A stretch of DNA of 64,000 nt, taken from contig CABUUO010000005.1 of the NCBI GenBank assembly GCA_902494875.1, positions 51,440 to 115,439 of the forward strand, given 5' to 3'. Under the pieces are notes generated by a model. That model was not told where the DNA came from, ran no database searches, and saw only the letters and a program-made list of their open reading frames with translations. Below, piece after piece: positions 24,652 to 32,547 of this stretch; positions within the stretch are counted from its first letter, which is position 1, and each line of letters opens with the position of its first letter. A program made the position numbers and the translations under genes. Source of the stretch: an uncultured Pseudomonadota bacterium. Lineage in GTDB: Bacteria > Pseudomonadota > Alphaproteobacteria > RF32 > CAG-239.

Positions 24652-25348
24652 ACTGACGAAATCGGCAAAGGAGATTCGCGGAAGGCATATGCTGACGGTG
24701 CGGGTGAAAACCTCCAAATATCGCGATAAGTCTTCAAATCGTTGGCTGGAGCGGCAGCTTAACGATCCTTACGTTGCGGAGTCAAAACGGTTGGGATACC
24801 GTTCACGGGCGGCGTTTAAGCTGATTCAGCTGGATGAAAAGTTTCATTTTTTAGGCAAGGGCAAAACCATTGTCGATTTGGGCTGCGCGCCGGGCGGATG
24901 GACGCAGGTGGCGGTTGAGCGCAACAAAGGTTCCGGCCAGGTGGTCGGTATTGACATTCTGGAAACGGAACCGGTTAAAGGTGCGACGCTAATTTGTCAG
25001 GATTTTACCGCACCGGAGGCCGCCGAACGCCTGAAATCTCTGTTGAACGGCGAGGCCGACATTGTGATGAGCGATATGGCGGCCAATACGACCGGACATC
25101 AGCAAACGGATCATCTGCGCACCATTGCGCTGGTGGAAACCGCTTATGAGTTTGCCAAAGAAGTGTTGGCGGAGAATGGCATTTTCATTGCCAAGGTCTT
25201 TAAGGGCGGTGCCGAAGGAACGTTGCTGGCAGACGTAAAGAAACGTTTCAGAAAGGTTTCCCATGCCAAGCCTGACGCCAGCCGCCAAGGTTCTCCGGAG
25301 GAATATCTGGTGGCGGCCGGCTTCAAAAAAGAAGTGGCTGAGGAATAA
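24644..25348 (+). CDS. rlmE: 23S rRNA 2'-O-ribose methyltransferase RlmE (FtsJ/RrmJ)
   Basis: The 234-residue protein methylates a ribose in the 23S rRNA peptidyl-transferase region (U2552 in E. coli). Diagnostic motifs are YRSRAAFKL with the catalytic Lys, IVDLGCAPGGWTQVA (AdoMet site), MSDMAANTTG with the catalytic Asp and FIAKVFKGG with the second Lys. The start at 24644 gives the normal short basic N-terminus and overlaps the preceding gene by eight bases. It is the third gene of a coupled operon with the two Ppx/GppA genes, an arrangement also seen in other alphaproteobacteria. Confidence 0.95.
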   Translation: MAKLTKSAKEIRGRHMLTVRVKTSKYRDKSSNRWLERQLNDPYVAESKRLGYRSRAAFKLIQLDEKFHFLGKGKTIVDLGCAPGGWTQVAVERNKGSGQVVGIDILETEPVKGATLICQDFTAPEAAERLKSLLNGEADIVMSDMAANTTGHQQTDHLRTIALVETAYEFAKEVLAENGIFIAKVFKGGAEGTLLADVKKRFRKVSHAKPDASRQGSPEEYLVAAGFKKEVAEE

Positions 25349-25351
25349 ATA

Positions 25352-25420
25352 TTGCCTTTACTTTTGTAAACATTAATATTAGTATCCGATACAAGTAAAG
25401 CAATTTTGTATTTATTAAAT
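25352..25420 (+). terminator. Possible terminator after rlmE
   Basis: TTGCCTTTACTTTTGT near 25352 is imperfectly complementary to ACAAGTAAAGCAA near 25391-25403, followed by TTTTGTATTT. The loop is long and AT-rich, so support is moderate. Confidence 0.4.
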
Positions 25421-25431
25421 CTTTATCATTT

Positions 25432-25788
25432 ATGCGAGAATCTATTTTCCTTTCAGGCAAGACGGTTCTTTTGTCTGAAGTTTTGACCGGATTTACTTCA
25501 CAGGAGATGTGCGAAAATCTGGTTGTTCTGCTTACTCGTCCGATTGTTGTTAAAGATGATGCGGAGCGAGTTTGTGAGAAGAATGTATGCCGTTCGGTCG
25601 TTTTCTTTGGTTCGATGAAGCTTGCAGATAATAGAAAAGGATTTATTTTTTCTGTCAGTTGTATTGGTTCAGCGGTTTGCGGAATGTATTTCATCCGCGA
25701 GGGAGAAAAAGTTTTAACTGAAATGGTTGATCCCAATTGGCAAATGGAATCTCGATTTGTAACAGTGGTTGAAGGCGAACGTCTTTAA
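25432..25788 (+). CDS. Hypothetical protein
   Basis: The 118-residue product is not recognised. It looks like a compact beta-rich domain (RPIVVKDDAERVCEKNVCRSVVFFGSM, FIFSVSCIGSAVCGMYFIREGEKVLTEMVD) with five cysteines and no signal peptide. The start is SD-less, with an AT-rich leader. It is followed by a clear terminator. Confidence 0.65.
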   Translation: MRESIFLSGKTVLLSEVLTGFTSQEMCENLVVLLTRPIVVKDDAERVCEKNVCRSVVFFGSMKLADNRKGFIFSVSCIGSAVCGMYFIREGEKVLTEMVDPNWQMESRFVTVVEGERL

Positions 25789-25808
25789 TTTTCTGTTAAA
25801 GTCTGTTG

Positions 25809-25850
25809 AGCCTATGAAAGCATATTGCTTTTATAGGCTTTTGTTTTATA
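25809..25850 (+). terminator. Intrinsic terminator
   Basis: AGCCTATGAAAGCA pairs with TGCTTTTATAGGCT (one wobble) around TAT, followed by TTTTGTTTT. Confidence 0.85.
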
Positions 25851-25885
25851 TTGTAAACAAAATAGTCAAATAAGGGAAATTTGCC

Positions 25886-27106
25886 ATGCAGCAGGGTGCC
25901 AGATATCAGGCGGTGTTAGATTTAATCAGCGAGATTTTCAAGGATGTTAAACCGGCGGACGGAATCATTGAGGCATATCTGAAAAGCAGAAAATACATCG
26001 GTTCCAAGGACCGTCGTTTTATTGCCGACACGGTATGGGAGATTATCCGCAGCCGGATGAAGCTTGAGTTTGATGCCGGTTCCAGAGAATATCGCAAGAT
26101 TCTTCTGACCTATCTGAAAAAGAAAGGGGAGGACATTGAGGCGGTTTTTGACGGCGGGCAGTATTCTCCCGCGCCGTTAAGCACGGAAGAAAAAGAGTGG
26201 TTGCAATATGACAATGAAGACGTATATCCGCCTTATGTCGAAGCGGAAACGCCGGAGTGGCTGTATAAAAAAGTGCGGGACGTTCGTCTGCTGAAATCGT
26301 TGAACGAGCCGGCGGCGGCAGATTTCAGAATCAATGTCAAAAGCAGGGAAGCGGCGCTGGACAAGTTGAAGGCCGAAGGTTTTGAGGTTTATCCGACGCC
26401 TTATTCGCCGCTCGGTATTCGCAGCCGGGAGCGGATTCCGCTCGGCAACTGCATTGCCTATAAAGAAGGAATGATTGAGGTGCAGGACGAGGCCTCGCAG
26501 ATTGCGGCGTTGTTGTGCGACGTGAAGCCCGGGCACAAAATTGTCGATTATTGCTGCGGTGCCGGGGGGAAAAGCTTGGCCATGGCTTATCTTCTGCGAA
26601 ACCGGGGGCATATTTTTGCGCATGATATTGAAAAAAGGCGCCTGATGGCAATTAAACCGCGGATTGAACGGCTGGGAATAAAAAACATTGAGCTGATTGA
26701 TTTTCTGGCGACCAGCGATAAGGATTTTGACCGTTTTGTGGTCGACGCGCCGTGTTCGGGCACCGGCACCTGGCGGCGCTCTCCCGACGCCAAGTTCCGT
26801 CTGAATCAGAATATGGTCGACAAGTTGAACCGGATACAGATTGAGCTGTTGGAAAAGGCTTATGAAAAGACCGTAAGCGGCGGCCGGATTATTTATATTA
26901 CCTGCTCAATTCTCAATGAAGAAAACGAGGAAATCATTGCCGCGTTTTTGCAAAACTATCCGGATGTACGACCGGTTAATATCAAAGAATTGTGGGAAAG
27001 CAAGATTGCGGCGCCGTATCCGTATCATTCGGAAAAATATTTGCGGATGTCTCCGCTTTCCACCGGAACCGACGGCTTTTTCGTCTGCGTCATGGAAAAG
27101 GAATAG
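25886..27106 (+). CDS. RsmB-like 16S rRNA m5C methyltransferase
   Basis: The 406-residue protein belongs to the RsmB/NOP2 family. An N-terminal NusB-like helical region (about residues 1-100) is followed by the Rossmann methyltransferase domain: VDYCCGAGGKSLAMAY (AdoMet motif I, about residues 218-233), FVVDAPCSGTGTWRR (motif IV with a catalytic-pathway Cys) and IIYITCSILNEENEE (motif VI with the nucleophilic Cys). It probably methylates a cytosine of 16S rRNA. Length is slightly short of E. coli RsmB and the exact target base cannot be assigned. AAGGGA lies before the ATG. Confidence 0.9.
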   Translation: MQQGARYQAVLDLISEIFKDVKPADGIIEAYLKSRKYIGSKDRRFIADTVWEIIRSRMKLEFDAGSREYRKILLTYLKKKGEDIEAVFDGGQYSPAPLSTEEKEWLQYDNEDVYPPYVEAETPEWLYKKVRDVRLLKSLNEPAAADFRINVKSREAALDKLKAEGFEVYPTPYSPLGIRSRERIPLGNCIAYKEGMIEVQDEASQIAALLCDVKPGHKIVDYCCGAGGKSLAMAYLLRNRGHIFAHDIEKRRLMAIKPRIERLGIKNIELIDFLATSDKDFDRFVVDAPCSGTGTWRRSPDAKFRLNQNMVDKLNRIQIELLEKAYEKTVSGGRIIYITCSILNEENEEIIAAFLQNYPDVRPVNIKELWESKIAAPYPYHSEKYLRMSPLSTGTDGFFVCVMEKE

Positions 27107-27126
27107 CGCGGTATCTCCTCCGTTGG

Positions 27127-27198
27127 GTCACCCTGAGCTTGCCGAAGGGTCTCGGCAATATTATAAGGCTGGGATGCTTCGACAAGCTCAGCATGACA
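27127..27198. repeat. Dispersed palindromic repeat
   Basis: A unit starting GTCACCCTGAGCTTGCCGAA is followed by its inverted relative ending AGCTCAGCATGACA. Together they can form a hairpin of about 30 bp with a short AT-rich loop. It lies between the RsmB-like gene and the FlhB-tail gene and is related to the units at 1046-1173 and 28893-29006. Confidence 0.8.
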
Positions 27199-27225
27199 AT
27201 ATTTATCGGAATAACAGGATTATGC

Positions 27226-27543
27226 TTAGGAGATTTCTTTGGCGTTTTGCCGGTAAATGTATGAAATGATTTCGGCCACGGCGGCAAAGGCCTCAATCGG
27301 AATTTCGGCGTCAATGTCGACGGCTTTCAATATCTGTATCAAATCGGCATCCTGTCGGATTTCAATGCCTTCGTCAATGGCAATCTGGATGATTTTTTCC
27401 GCCACATGTCCCTGGCCTTTGGCCAAGACAGTCGGTGCCCGGCCGGAGGCGGGGTCATAACCCAGAGCCACGGCATAATCTGGGGACAAACCCAAATCGG
27501 CGTTGTCTTTCTTGTTTTTTTTGCTACTATCTTGCTCAGGCAT
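27226..27543 (-). CDS. FlhB C-terminal-domain-like protein (FhlB-type)
   Basis: The 105-residue protein resembles only the cytoplasmic C-terminal domain of the flagellar export switch FlhB: DYAVALGYDPASGRAPTVLAKGQGHVAEKIIQIAIDEGIEI aligns with the stretch after the autocleavage site. The NPTH cleavage motif is replaced by SPD, so self-cleavage as in FlhB is not expected. There are no membrane segments. Stand-alone FlhB-tail proteins (FhlB) exist in other flagellated bacteria and can partly replace the FlhB tail. It is transcribed divergently from flgB, which supports a flagellar role. Confidence 0.82.
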   Translation of the reverse strand: MPEQDSSKKNKKDNADLGLSPDYAVALGYDPASGRAPTVLAKGQGHVAEKIIQIAIDEGIEIRQDADLIQILKAVDIDAEIPIEAFAAVAEIISYIYRQNAKEIS

Positions 27544-27678
27544 AGGCGTGCGCTTTCTGTTTTTGGCTTTTGCTTAAATTATAAACTTTGGGGAGAAAGT
27601 TGGCAAGGGCTTTTAAGCGGCACGGATTTTGCATAGCGGTTTATATGCGGGGCATATAAACAAAATTGGGGAAAGTTT

Positions 27679-28080
27679 ATGGACTTACAGGGTCTTTCGG
27701 TTCTTAATCTGGCCAGTCAGAATATGAAGTATCTGACTGAAAAGGAACGGGTGATAGCCACTAATCTGGCTAACTCCAACACGCCGGGATATCTGGCGCG
27801 CGATATCAAAAAGCCCGATTTCGGCAGCGAACTTTCCGGCAAACTGGCAATGAAAACAACTAATCCGATGCATATGAGCGGAATCGGCAGGGCCGTGTTC
27901 AGCAACGAGGTTTATACGCCGCAGCCGACAACTCCGCTGACAATCGACGGAAACGGCGTGATTATTGAAGATCAGCTCAATGAAGCCAGCAAAGCCAGCG
28001 GCGAATATAACCGGATGATTACCATTTATAATAAATATCGCACAATGCTTAAAACCGCAAATACGAAAATCAACATTTAG
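27679..28080 (+). CDS. flgB: Flagellar basal-body rod protein FlgB
   Basis: The 133-residue protein has the conserved rod/hook N-terminal motif ERVIATNLANSNTPGYLARD (about residues 22-41) and a C-terminal coiled segment NRMITIYNKYRTMLKTA that packs in the rod core. It forms the proximal rod with FlgC, FlgF and FliE. It lacks a signal peptide, as expected for export by the flagellar type III system. It is the first gene of the flgB-flgC-fliE operon, with 12-base gaps between genes. Confidence 0.94.
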   Translation: MDLQGLSVLNLASQNMKYLTEKERVIATNLANSNTPGYLARDIKKPDFGSELSGKLAMKTTNPMHMSGIGRAVFSNEVYTPQPTTPLTIDGNGVIIEDQLNEASKASGEYNRMITIYNKYRTMLKTANTKINI

Positions 28081-28092
28081 GGCAGGTAAAAG

Positions 28093-28503
28093 ATGAGTAA
28101 TTTGTCAATCAGCGCAGATATTGCCGTATCGGGAATGAAAGCCCAGAGCGAACGCCTGCGGATCATTTCCGAAAACCTTGCCAACGCCGAATCGGTGGGA
28201 ATCCGCCCCGGCGAGGATCCGTACCGGCGCCAGGTGGTTACTTTTCAGAACTATGTCGACAAGGAAACCGGCGCGGAGATGGTCAAAGTTAACAAAATTG
28301 TCAAAGACGAATCTCCGTTTGAGAAAAAATATGCGCCTAATCATCCTGCTGCCGACGCTCAGGGCTATGTTTCCATGCCGAATGTCAATCCTCTGATTGA
28401 AATGATGGACATGAAAGAGGCTCAACGCTCCTATGAAGCCAATTTGTCAATGGTGCAGACTGCCCGCGATATGAATTCTAAAGTTTTGGATATTTTGAAG
28501 TAG
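28093..28503 (+). CDS. flgC: Flagellar basal-body rod protein FlgC
   Basis: The 136-residue protein shows the FlgC pattern: AVSGMKAQSERLRIISENLANAES near the N-terminus, PYRRQVVTFQNY in the middle, then the signature GYVSMPNVNPLIEMMDMKEAQRSYEANLS and a terminal coiled helix ARDMNSKVLDILK. It is a proximal-rod component. AGGTAAAAG precedes the ATG. Second gene of the operon. Confidence 0.95.
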   Translation: MSNLSISADIAVSGMKAQSERLRIISENLANAESVGIRPGEDPYRRQVVTFQNYVDKETGAEMVKVNKIVKDESPFEKKYAPNHPAADAQGYVSMPNVNPLIEMMDMKEAQRSYEANLSMVQTARDMNSKVLDILK

Positions 28504-28515
28504 TGAGAGGATAAG

Positions 28516-28833
28516 ATGTCGATTAATAATATTTCCAGCGCCTTAAATGCTTACCAGACCGCATTAAACCGAATCGGCGCCAAAATGCCGGTTCAGGAGC
28601 AGGCCTCCGTTTCTCCGAGCGGTTTTCAGGATATGGTTCGGGACAGCATCTCCAAAGCTGTAGAACTCGGCAAAACCAGTGAAGCAACCGCTATTCAGGG
28701 TATTCAGGGCAAGGCCGACATTCAGGACGTGGTTCTGGCCGTGTCCAATGCCGAGATGGCTCTTGAAACGGTCGTTGCCGTGCGTGATACGGCTATCAAG
28801 GCTTATCAGACGATTATCAATATGTCGATTTAA
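28516..28833 (+). CDS. fliE: Flagellar hook-basal body protein FliE
   Basis: The 105-residue protein joins the MS ring to the rod. The C-terminal half carries the conserved block DIQDVVLAVSNAEMALETVVAVRDTAIKAYQTIINMSI. The N-terminal half is a variable helix. GAGAGG precedes the ATG. It closes the flgB-flgC-fliE operon; downstream is a repeat-filled gap, so the flagellar locus does not continue here. Confidence 0.95.
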   Translation: MSINNISSALNAYQTALNRIGAKMPVQEQASVSPSGFQDMVRDSISKAVELGKTSEATAIQGIQGKADIQDVVLAVSNAEMALETVVAVRDTAIKAYQTIINMSI

Positions 28834-28892
28834 GCACGTTTCTGCGAATGCCTGGGGGCAATGATTCTCTGTCTCACGTTTTTTTAAGAACT

Positions 28893-29006
28893 GTCACCTT
28901 GAGCTTGCCGAAGGGTCTCAGCAATATTAATAAGGCTGAGATGTTTCGCTGTGCTCAACATGACAATTGTGGTAAGGCTGAGATGCTTCGACAGGCTCAG
29001 CATGAC
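28893..29006. repeat. Dispersed palindromic repeat, three units
   Basis: A unit GTCACCTTGAGCTTGCCGAA... is followed by two inverted relatives (GGCTGAGATGTTTCG...CAACATGACA and GGCTGAGATGCTTCGACAGG...CATGAC). The first half matches the repeat at 27127, including the CAATATTA linker. The complementary arms can form alternative hairpins. Confidence 0.8.
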
Positions 29007-29134
29007 CGGGCAGCGCCCGAGGAAATAACGAGCTGTTTTATTGGTATTTTTTACCGTCACTTTGAGCTTGTTTTTTTACTTTGTCACTTCAGGTTTGTTC
29101 CAGAGTTCAGGCGGAATAAGGAATCAATACTTGG

Positions 29135-29164
29135 CCTGGATGCCGGATCAAGTCCGGCATGACA
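29135..29164. repeat. Second palindromic repeat type
   Basis: This element has the core ATGCCGGA-TCAAG-TCCGGCAT, a perfect 8-bp stem, flanked by CCTGG and GACA. Repeats with a GGATCAAGTCCGG core are known from many alphaproteobacterial genomes. It differs from the CTGAGC-type units beside it. Confidence 0.75.
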
Positions 29165-29281
29165 AAAGTGGAGGGAGGGTATGACATTAAAATGTACCGC
29201 GTGCTCATGTTTGTGTATTCTGAGTTTGTAGAAAAGCAGTTGTAATGTTGTAAGGTTGTTTGTTGTCTGAGGTTAAAAAAT

Positions 29282-29311
29282 AACAAAGCTCCCGTTAAAG
29301 GGAGCTTTGTT
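29282..29311 (-). terminator. Intrinsic terminator, minus strand
   Basis: AACAAAGCTCCC pairs perfectly with GGGAGCTTTGTT around GTTAAA. On the minus strand it is followed by ATTTTTTAA, so it ends the gene at 29331. Confidence 0.85.
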
Positions 29312-29330
29312 TGAATATTGTTTATGAGTT

Positions 29331-29879
29331 TCAGCTCATAGCTTTTTTATATCCTTCACAGGAACAATTTCCTGCCGAGAGGGCGTATCCGGTCTTATCC
29401 ATTTTATAGATCGGAAGTTTTTGGCCGCAGCATTTGCAGAAAGCCTGATCATTTTTCCATTCAATCGGCGGTGTCTTAGGTGTTGGTTTTGAGGGTTGGG
29501 CTTGTGTCGCCGAATGAGAGGCAATGGCGGGTTCTTCTTTGATTTCCACTTCCAGAATTTCCGGAATTCCATGGTGTTGGGCCATAAGTTTGATATTTTG
29601 ACCAATGTCAGTCAGTATCAGATTGCGTTCTTCTTCTTTCCATTTTTTCAGCAACTGCTCAAATTCTTTACAGACATCAGCAAACTGAGGATAGCCGCGA
29701 TGTGTGTAATAATCTGCGAGGTTCTGTTCTAATGATTTTTCTTCATCAAAATTGAAACCTGCGGCGTTTTTGATAATTTTTGAGCAATGGTCATAAGCAT
29801 CTATAGGGTGGATACCGTTAATTATTCGACCTGTAGCTGTTCCGACTGCTTCTCTGATTTCAAGTTCTAATTTTTTCAT
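29331..29879 (-). CDS. Hypothetical protein with C-terminal Cys motif
   Basis: The 182-residue protein has a helical N-terminal region (KKLELEIREAVGTATGRIING...), a Pro/Thr/Ser linker near residue 130, and a C-terminal cysteine cluster CKCCGQ...GNCSCEG that looks like a small zinc-binding module. No family is recognised and no signal peptide is seen. The ATG at 29879 is preferred to a TTG three codons earlier. The leader is very AT-rich without a Shine-Dalgarno sequence. Confidence 0.65.
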   Translation of the reverse strand: MKKLELEIREAVGTATGRIINGIHPIDAYDHCSKIIKNAAGFNFDEEKSLEQNLADYYTHRGYPQFADVCKEFEQLLKKWKEEERNLILTDIGQNIKLMAQHHGIPEILEVEIKEEPAIASHSATQAQPSKPTPKTPPIEWKNDQAFCKCCGQKLPIYKMDKTGYALSAGNCSCEGYKKAMS

Positions 29880-30054
29880 AATATACAAATTTTTAATGTT
29901 ATGCTTTTTTATATCATATTTTTATATATTATGCAAGCCTAAAATAGACAAAAAATAGTTGAGCGGATTTACTCATATTCTATTGATTTTATTTGAGGTT
30001 TGTTATATATTTTGTCTAAACATATAAGATTAATAAATTAAAATTCCTATTTTT

Positions 30055-30399
30055 ATGTTATTTATAGAAAACGTTTTGTCTTTTCTGTTGCAGTTGGCGA
30101 TCGTCGTTTTTATTCTGGGCATAGTCGTTACCTGTTTCGGGGCAATTTGGAGCTTTGTAAAAAAATACTGGCTGTATCTGCTGATTGGCATTACGCTTTG
30201 GGCCTATCTTTTTCCGTCTCGGAAACTGGCTATATTCCCGCGTTTTGCCGAACAGGTTGCCGATGTTGTCATTTCCGCGGCGCCGCTGATTATCGGTATT
30301 TACGTTTTGTACAAATGTCTGACCAGCCGTTACGGTGTGCTGCGGTTTTTGGGATTGTTGGCCGTCGTTGCGTTTATTTACGTTGCGTTTATTCGCTGA
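30055..30399 (+). CDS. Small inner-membrane protein
   Basis: The 114-residue product has three or four hydrophobic segments (about residues 8-35, 38-52, 65-85 and 95-113) and few polar residues, so it is an integral membrane protein. No family is recognised. The start lacks a Shine-Dalgarno sequence and follows an AT-rich leader. A good terminator follows. Confidence 0.65.
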   Translation: MLFIENVLSFLLQLAIVVFILGIVVTCFGAIWSFVKKYWLYLLIGITLWAYLFPSRKLAIFPRFAEQVADVVISAAPLIIGIYVLYKCLTSRYGVLRFLGLLAVVAFIYVAFIR

Positions 30400-30403
30400 G
30401 AAC

Positions 30404-30440
30404 AAAAAAACTCATTGCTTTTGGGCAATGGGTTTTTTTG
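30404..30440 (+). terminator. Intrinsic terminator
   Basis: AACTCATTGC pairs with GCAATGGGTT (one wobble) around TTTTGG, followed by a run of T. Confidence 0.85.
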
Positions 30441-30500
30441 TGCCTTGAAATGCAGACTTTCGGTTATATATCAAACACAGATAAACTTTGGAGAAACGAA

Positions 30501-30830
30501 ATGGAACTTTATTTATTTTTGTCACTGCTTTTGATGTATATTCTGATGGCGTTGTTTGTCAGTAAGCAGGTACAGCGCAAAATCTGGACGCTGGCTTTTG
30601 TGGTGGCTTTTGCGGTGACGGCGATTTCAATCGCTTTTCTGCACGTAACCAATCAGGACGTGATGATGTCGGCCAATGAACTGAACTGGTATTATCTGTT
30701 GTATCTGTTCGGTTCGCTTTCGGTGGTTTTGGGCGTCATCAATCTGTGGATGTATCGTCACGGGCTGATAGAGATATTTTTTGGCAGTGGTGATGATGAC
30801 GATGATGATGAAGACGATGAAAAAAAGTAA
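30501..30830 (+). CDS. Small membrane protein with acidic tail
   Basis: The 109-residue protein has three hydrophobic segments (about residues 3-18, 27-47 and 63-84) and ends in an extreme acidic run GDDDDDDEDDEKK. The start at 30501 follows GGAGAAACG. The tail would face the cytoplasm if the N-terminus is outside. Unknown family. A hairpin terminator follows immediately before the next gene. Confidence 0.65.
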   Translation: MELYLFLSLLLMYILMALFVSKQVQRKIWTLAFVVAFAVTAISIAFLHVTNQDVMMSANELNWYYLLYLFGSLSVVLGVINLWMYRHGLIEIFFGSGDDDDDDEDDEKK

Positions 30831-30860
30831 TCGTTGAAATTTCGGTTCATTCTGCTATAC

Positions 30861-30894
30861 CTCACCTTAAATTATACAAGGTGAGGTTTTTTTT
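30861..30894 (+). terminator. Terminator hairpin that also holds the next gene's Shine-Dalgarno
   Basis: CTCACCTT (30861) pairs with AAGGTGAG (30878-30885) and is followed by G and eight T that run straight into the ATG at 30895. AAGGTGAGG in the 3' arm is the only ribosome-binding site for the next gene. Confidence 0.75.
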
Positions 30895-32481
30895 ATGTTA
30901 AGAATCAGCAATTTGAAGTGTCCGCTTGATTTTGCGGAACAAAACCTGCCGCGGCTGGTCGCGCAGACGCTGAACTGCAAAGAGGATTTTGCGTCTTTCC
31001 GGATCGTCAAGAAAGCGATAGACGCCCGCAGCAAGTCCGATGTTCATTATGTGTACGGCGTTGAGATTGAAGCGGCGGATGAAGATGCGCTGTTGTCATC
31101 AACGCCGTATCCGTTTGCGGAGAAGGTCAAACCGGCGGAGGCTTATTGTCTGCCGCGCAGAAACGTACGTCTGCGGCCGGTTATCGTCGGCAGCGGTCCG
31201 GCCGGAATGCTGGCCGGAATCGCCTTGGCGGAAGCCGGATTGAAACCGGTTATTCTGGAGCGCGGGCGTCCGGTGCCGGAACGGCAGAAAGACGTGCGGG
31301 ATTTTTGGAACGGCGGCGCATTGAAAGAAAATTCCAATGTGCAGTTCGGGGAGGGCGGCGCCGGAACCTTTTCCGACGGCAAATTGATGAGCGGCATTAA
31401 AAAAGACCGTTATACGTCTAAAGTTTTGACCGAACTGACGGCGGCCGGAGCGCCGGAAGAAATTATGTATCTGGCCAAGCCTCATATCGGCACCGACAAA
31501 CTGGCGCTGGTGGTGCAGAATATCCGCAAAAAAATCGTTTCGCTCGGCGGAGAGTATCGTTTCGGTCACCGGGCCGATGATCTGATTGTACGGGACGGTG
31601 TTTTGCAGGGTCTGAAAGTCTGCGGCGCAGACGGAGAAATTTATGAACTGGCGGCCGACCGGGTGATTCTGGCGGTTGGGCACAGTGCGCGCGATACGTT
31701 TGAAATGCTGTATCGCCGCGGCGTGCTGATGGAGCCGAAGCCGTTTTCGGTCGGCGCGCGGATTGAACACTTTCAGAGTCTGATTAACCGTTCTCAGTAC
31801 GGCGTTTTTGCTTCTAGGCTCGGCGCCGCGGACTATAAGCTGGCCTTTCACGGCAAAACGGGACGTTCGGCTTATACGTTCTGTATGTGTCCGGGCGGCG
31901 TGGTGGTGGCCGCCGCTTCCGAAAAAGGCCGGGTGGTTACCAACGGTATGAGCGAATATGCCCGCGCCGGAGAAAACGCCAACGCGGCGCTGCTGGTCGG
32001 GGTTAATCCCGAGGATTTTGAAGGGACACACCCGCTGCGCGGAATGTATTGGCAGCGGCAGCTGGAAGAAAAGGCCTTTCTGGCCGGCGGCCGCAGTTAT
32101 AAGGCTCCGGCGCAGCTGGTCGGAGATTTTCTGAAAGACCGTGCTTCTTCCAAAGGCGGAGAGGTGGAGCCCAGTTATCGTCCCGGCGTGGTTTACGGCA
32201 GCATGAACGAGGTTCTGCCGCCTTTCGTGACAGAGACGATGCGTGCCGGAATCATTGAGATGGACAGACGTTTGCGCGGTTTTGCGTCTTATGATGCGGT
32301 GCTGACCGGGGTTGAAACGAGAAGTTCGTCGCCGGTCAGAATCTGCCGCGGGGAAAATCTGCAAAGCTCGGTTTCGGGGCTGTATCCCTGCGGGGAGGGC
32401 GCCGGTTTTGCCGGCGGAATTATGTCGGCGGCGGCAGACGGGTTGAAATGTGCCGAAAAACTGGTGGAAAGTCTGGCCTAA
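30895..32481 (+). CDS. FAD-dependent oxidoreductase (COG2509-type)
   Basis: The 528-residue protein has an N-terminal 85-residue domain followed by a Rossmann FAD-binding motif RPVIVGSGPAGMLAGIALAEAG (about residues 99-120) and ILERGRPVPERQKDV. Further blocks are NVQFGEGGAGTFSDGKLMSG, RVILAVGHSARDTFEML and a C-terminal FAD contact GLYPCGEGAGFAGGIMSAA. This combination marks the conserved NAD(FAD)-utilising dehydrogenase group found widely in bacteria, whose substrate is unknown. It is probably cytoplasmic. It stands 66 bases before ugd. Confidence 0.85.
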   Translation: MLRISNLKCPLDFAEQNLPRLVAQTLNCKEDFASFRIVKKAIDARSKSDVHYVYGVEIEAADEDALLSSTPYPFAEKVKPAEAYCLPRRNVRLRPVIVGSGPAGMLAGIALAEAGLKPVILERGRPVPERQKDVRDFWNGGALKENSNVQFGEGGAGTFSDGKLMSGIKKDRYTSKVLTELTAAGAPEEIMYLAKPHIGTDKLALVVQNIRKKIVSLGGEYRFGHRADDLIVRDGVLQGLKVCGADGEIYELAADRVILAVGHSARDTFEMLYRRGVLMEPKPFSVGARIEHFQSLINRSQYGVFASRLGAADYKLAFHGKTGRSAYTFCMCPGGVVVAAASEKGRVVTNGMSEYARAGENANAALLVGVNPEDFEGTHPLRGMYWQRQLEEKAFLAGGRSYKAPAQLVGDFLKDRASSKGGEVEPSYRPGVVYGSMNEVLPPFVTETMRAGIIEMDRRLRGFASYDAVLTGVETRSSSPVRICRGENLQSSVSGLYPCGEGAGFAGGIMSAAADGLKCAEKLVESLA

Positions 32482-32547
32482 ACAATTGCTTTGTCCGGCC
32501 GGTTTGCTATAGTCTTGGTTATTAAGAACAATAATAAGGGATATTTT

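Larger units (their letters stand above)
28834..29330. other. Gene-free gap filled by repeats
   Basis: This 497-base interval holds the palindromic repeats at 28893-29006 and 29135-29164 and the minus-strand terminator at 29282-29311. I see no convincing coding sequence; the only ORFs run through the repeats. Confidence 0.7.

Noticed and set aside
25323..25736. A 137-codon minus-strand frame opposite the gene at 25432
   Set aside because: No ribosome-binding site, overlap with the rlmE end, and the plus-strand frame has better start, spacing and terminator context.
27100..29170. CRISPR array
   Set aside because: The repeated units are few, inverted as well as direct, self-complementary and not regularly spaced by unique spacers. 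No cas genes are present.
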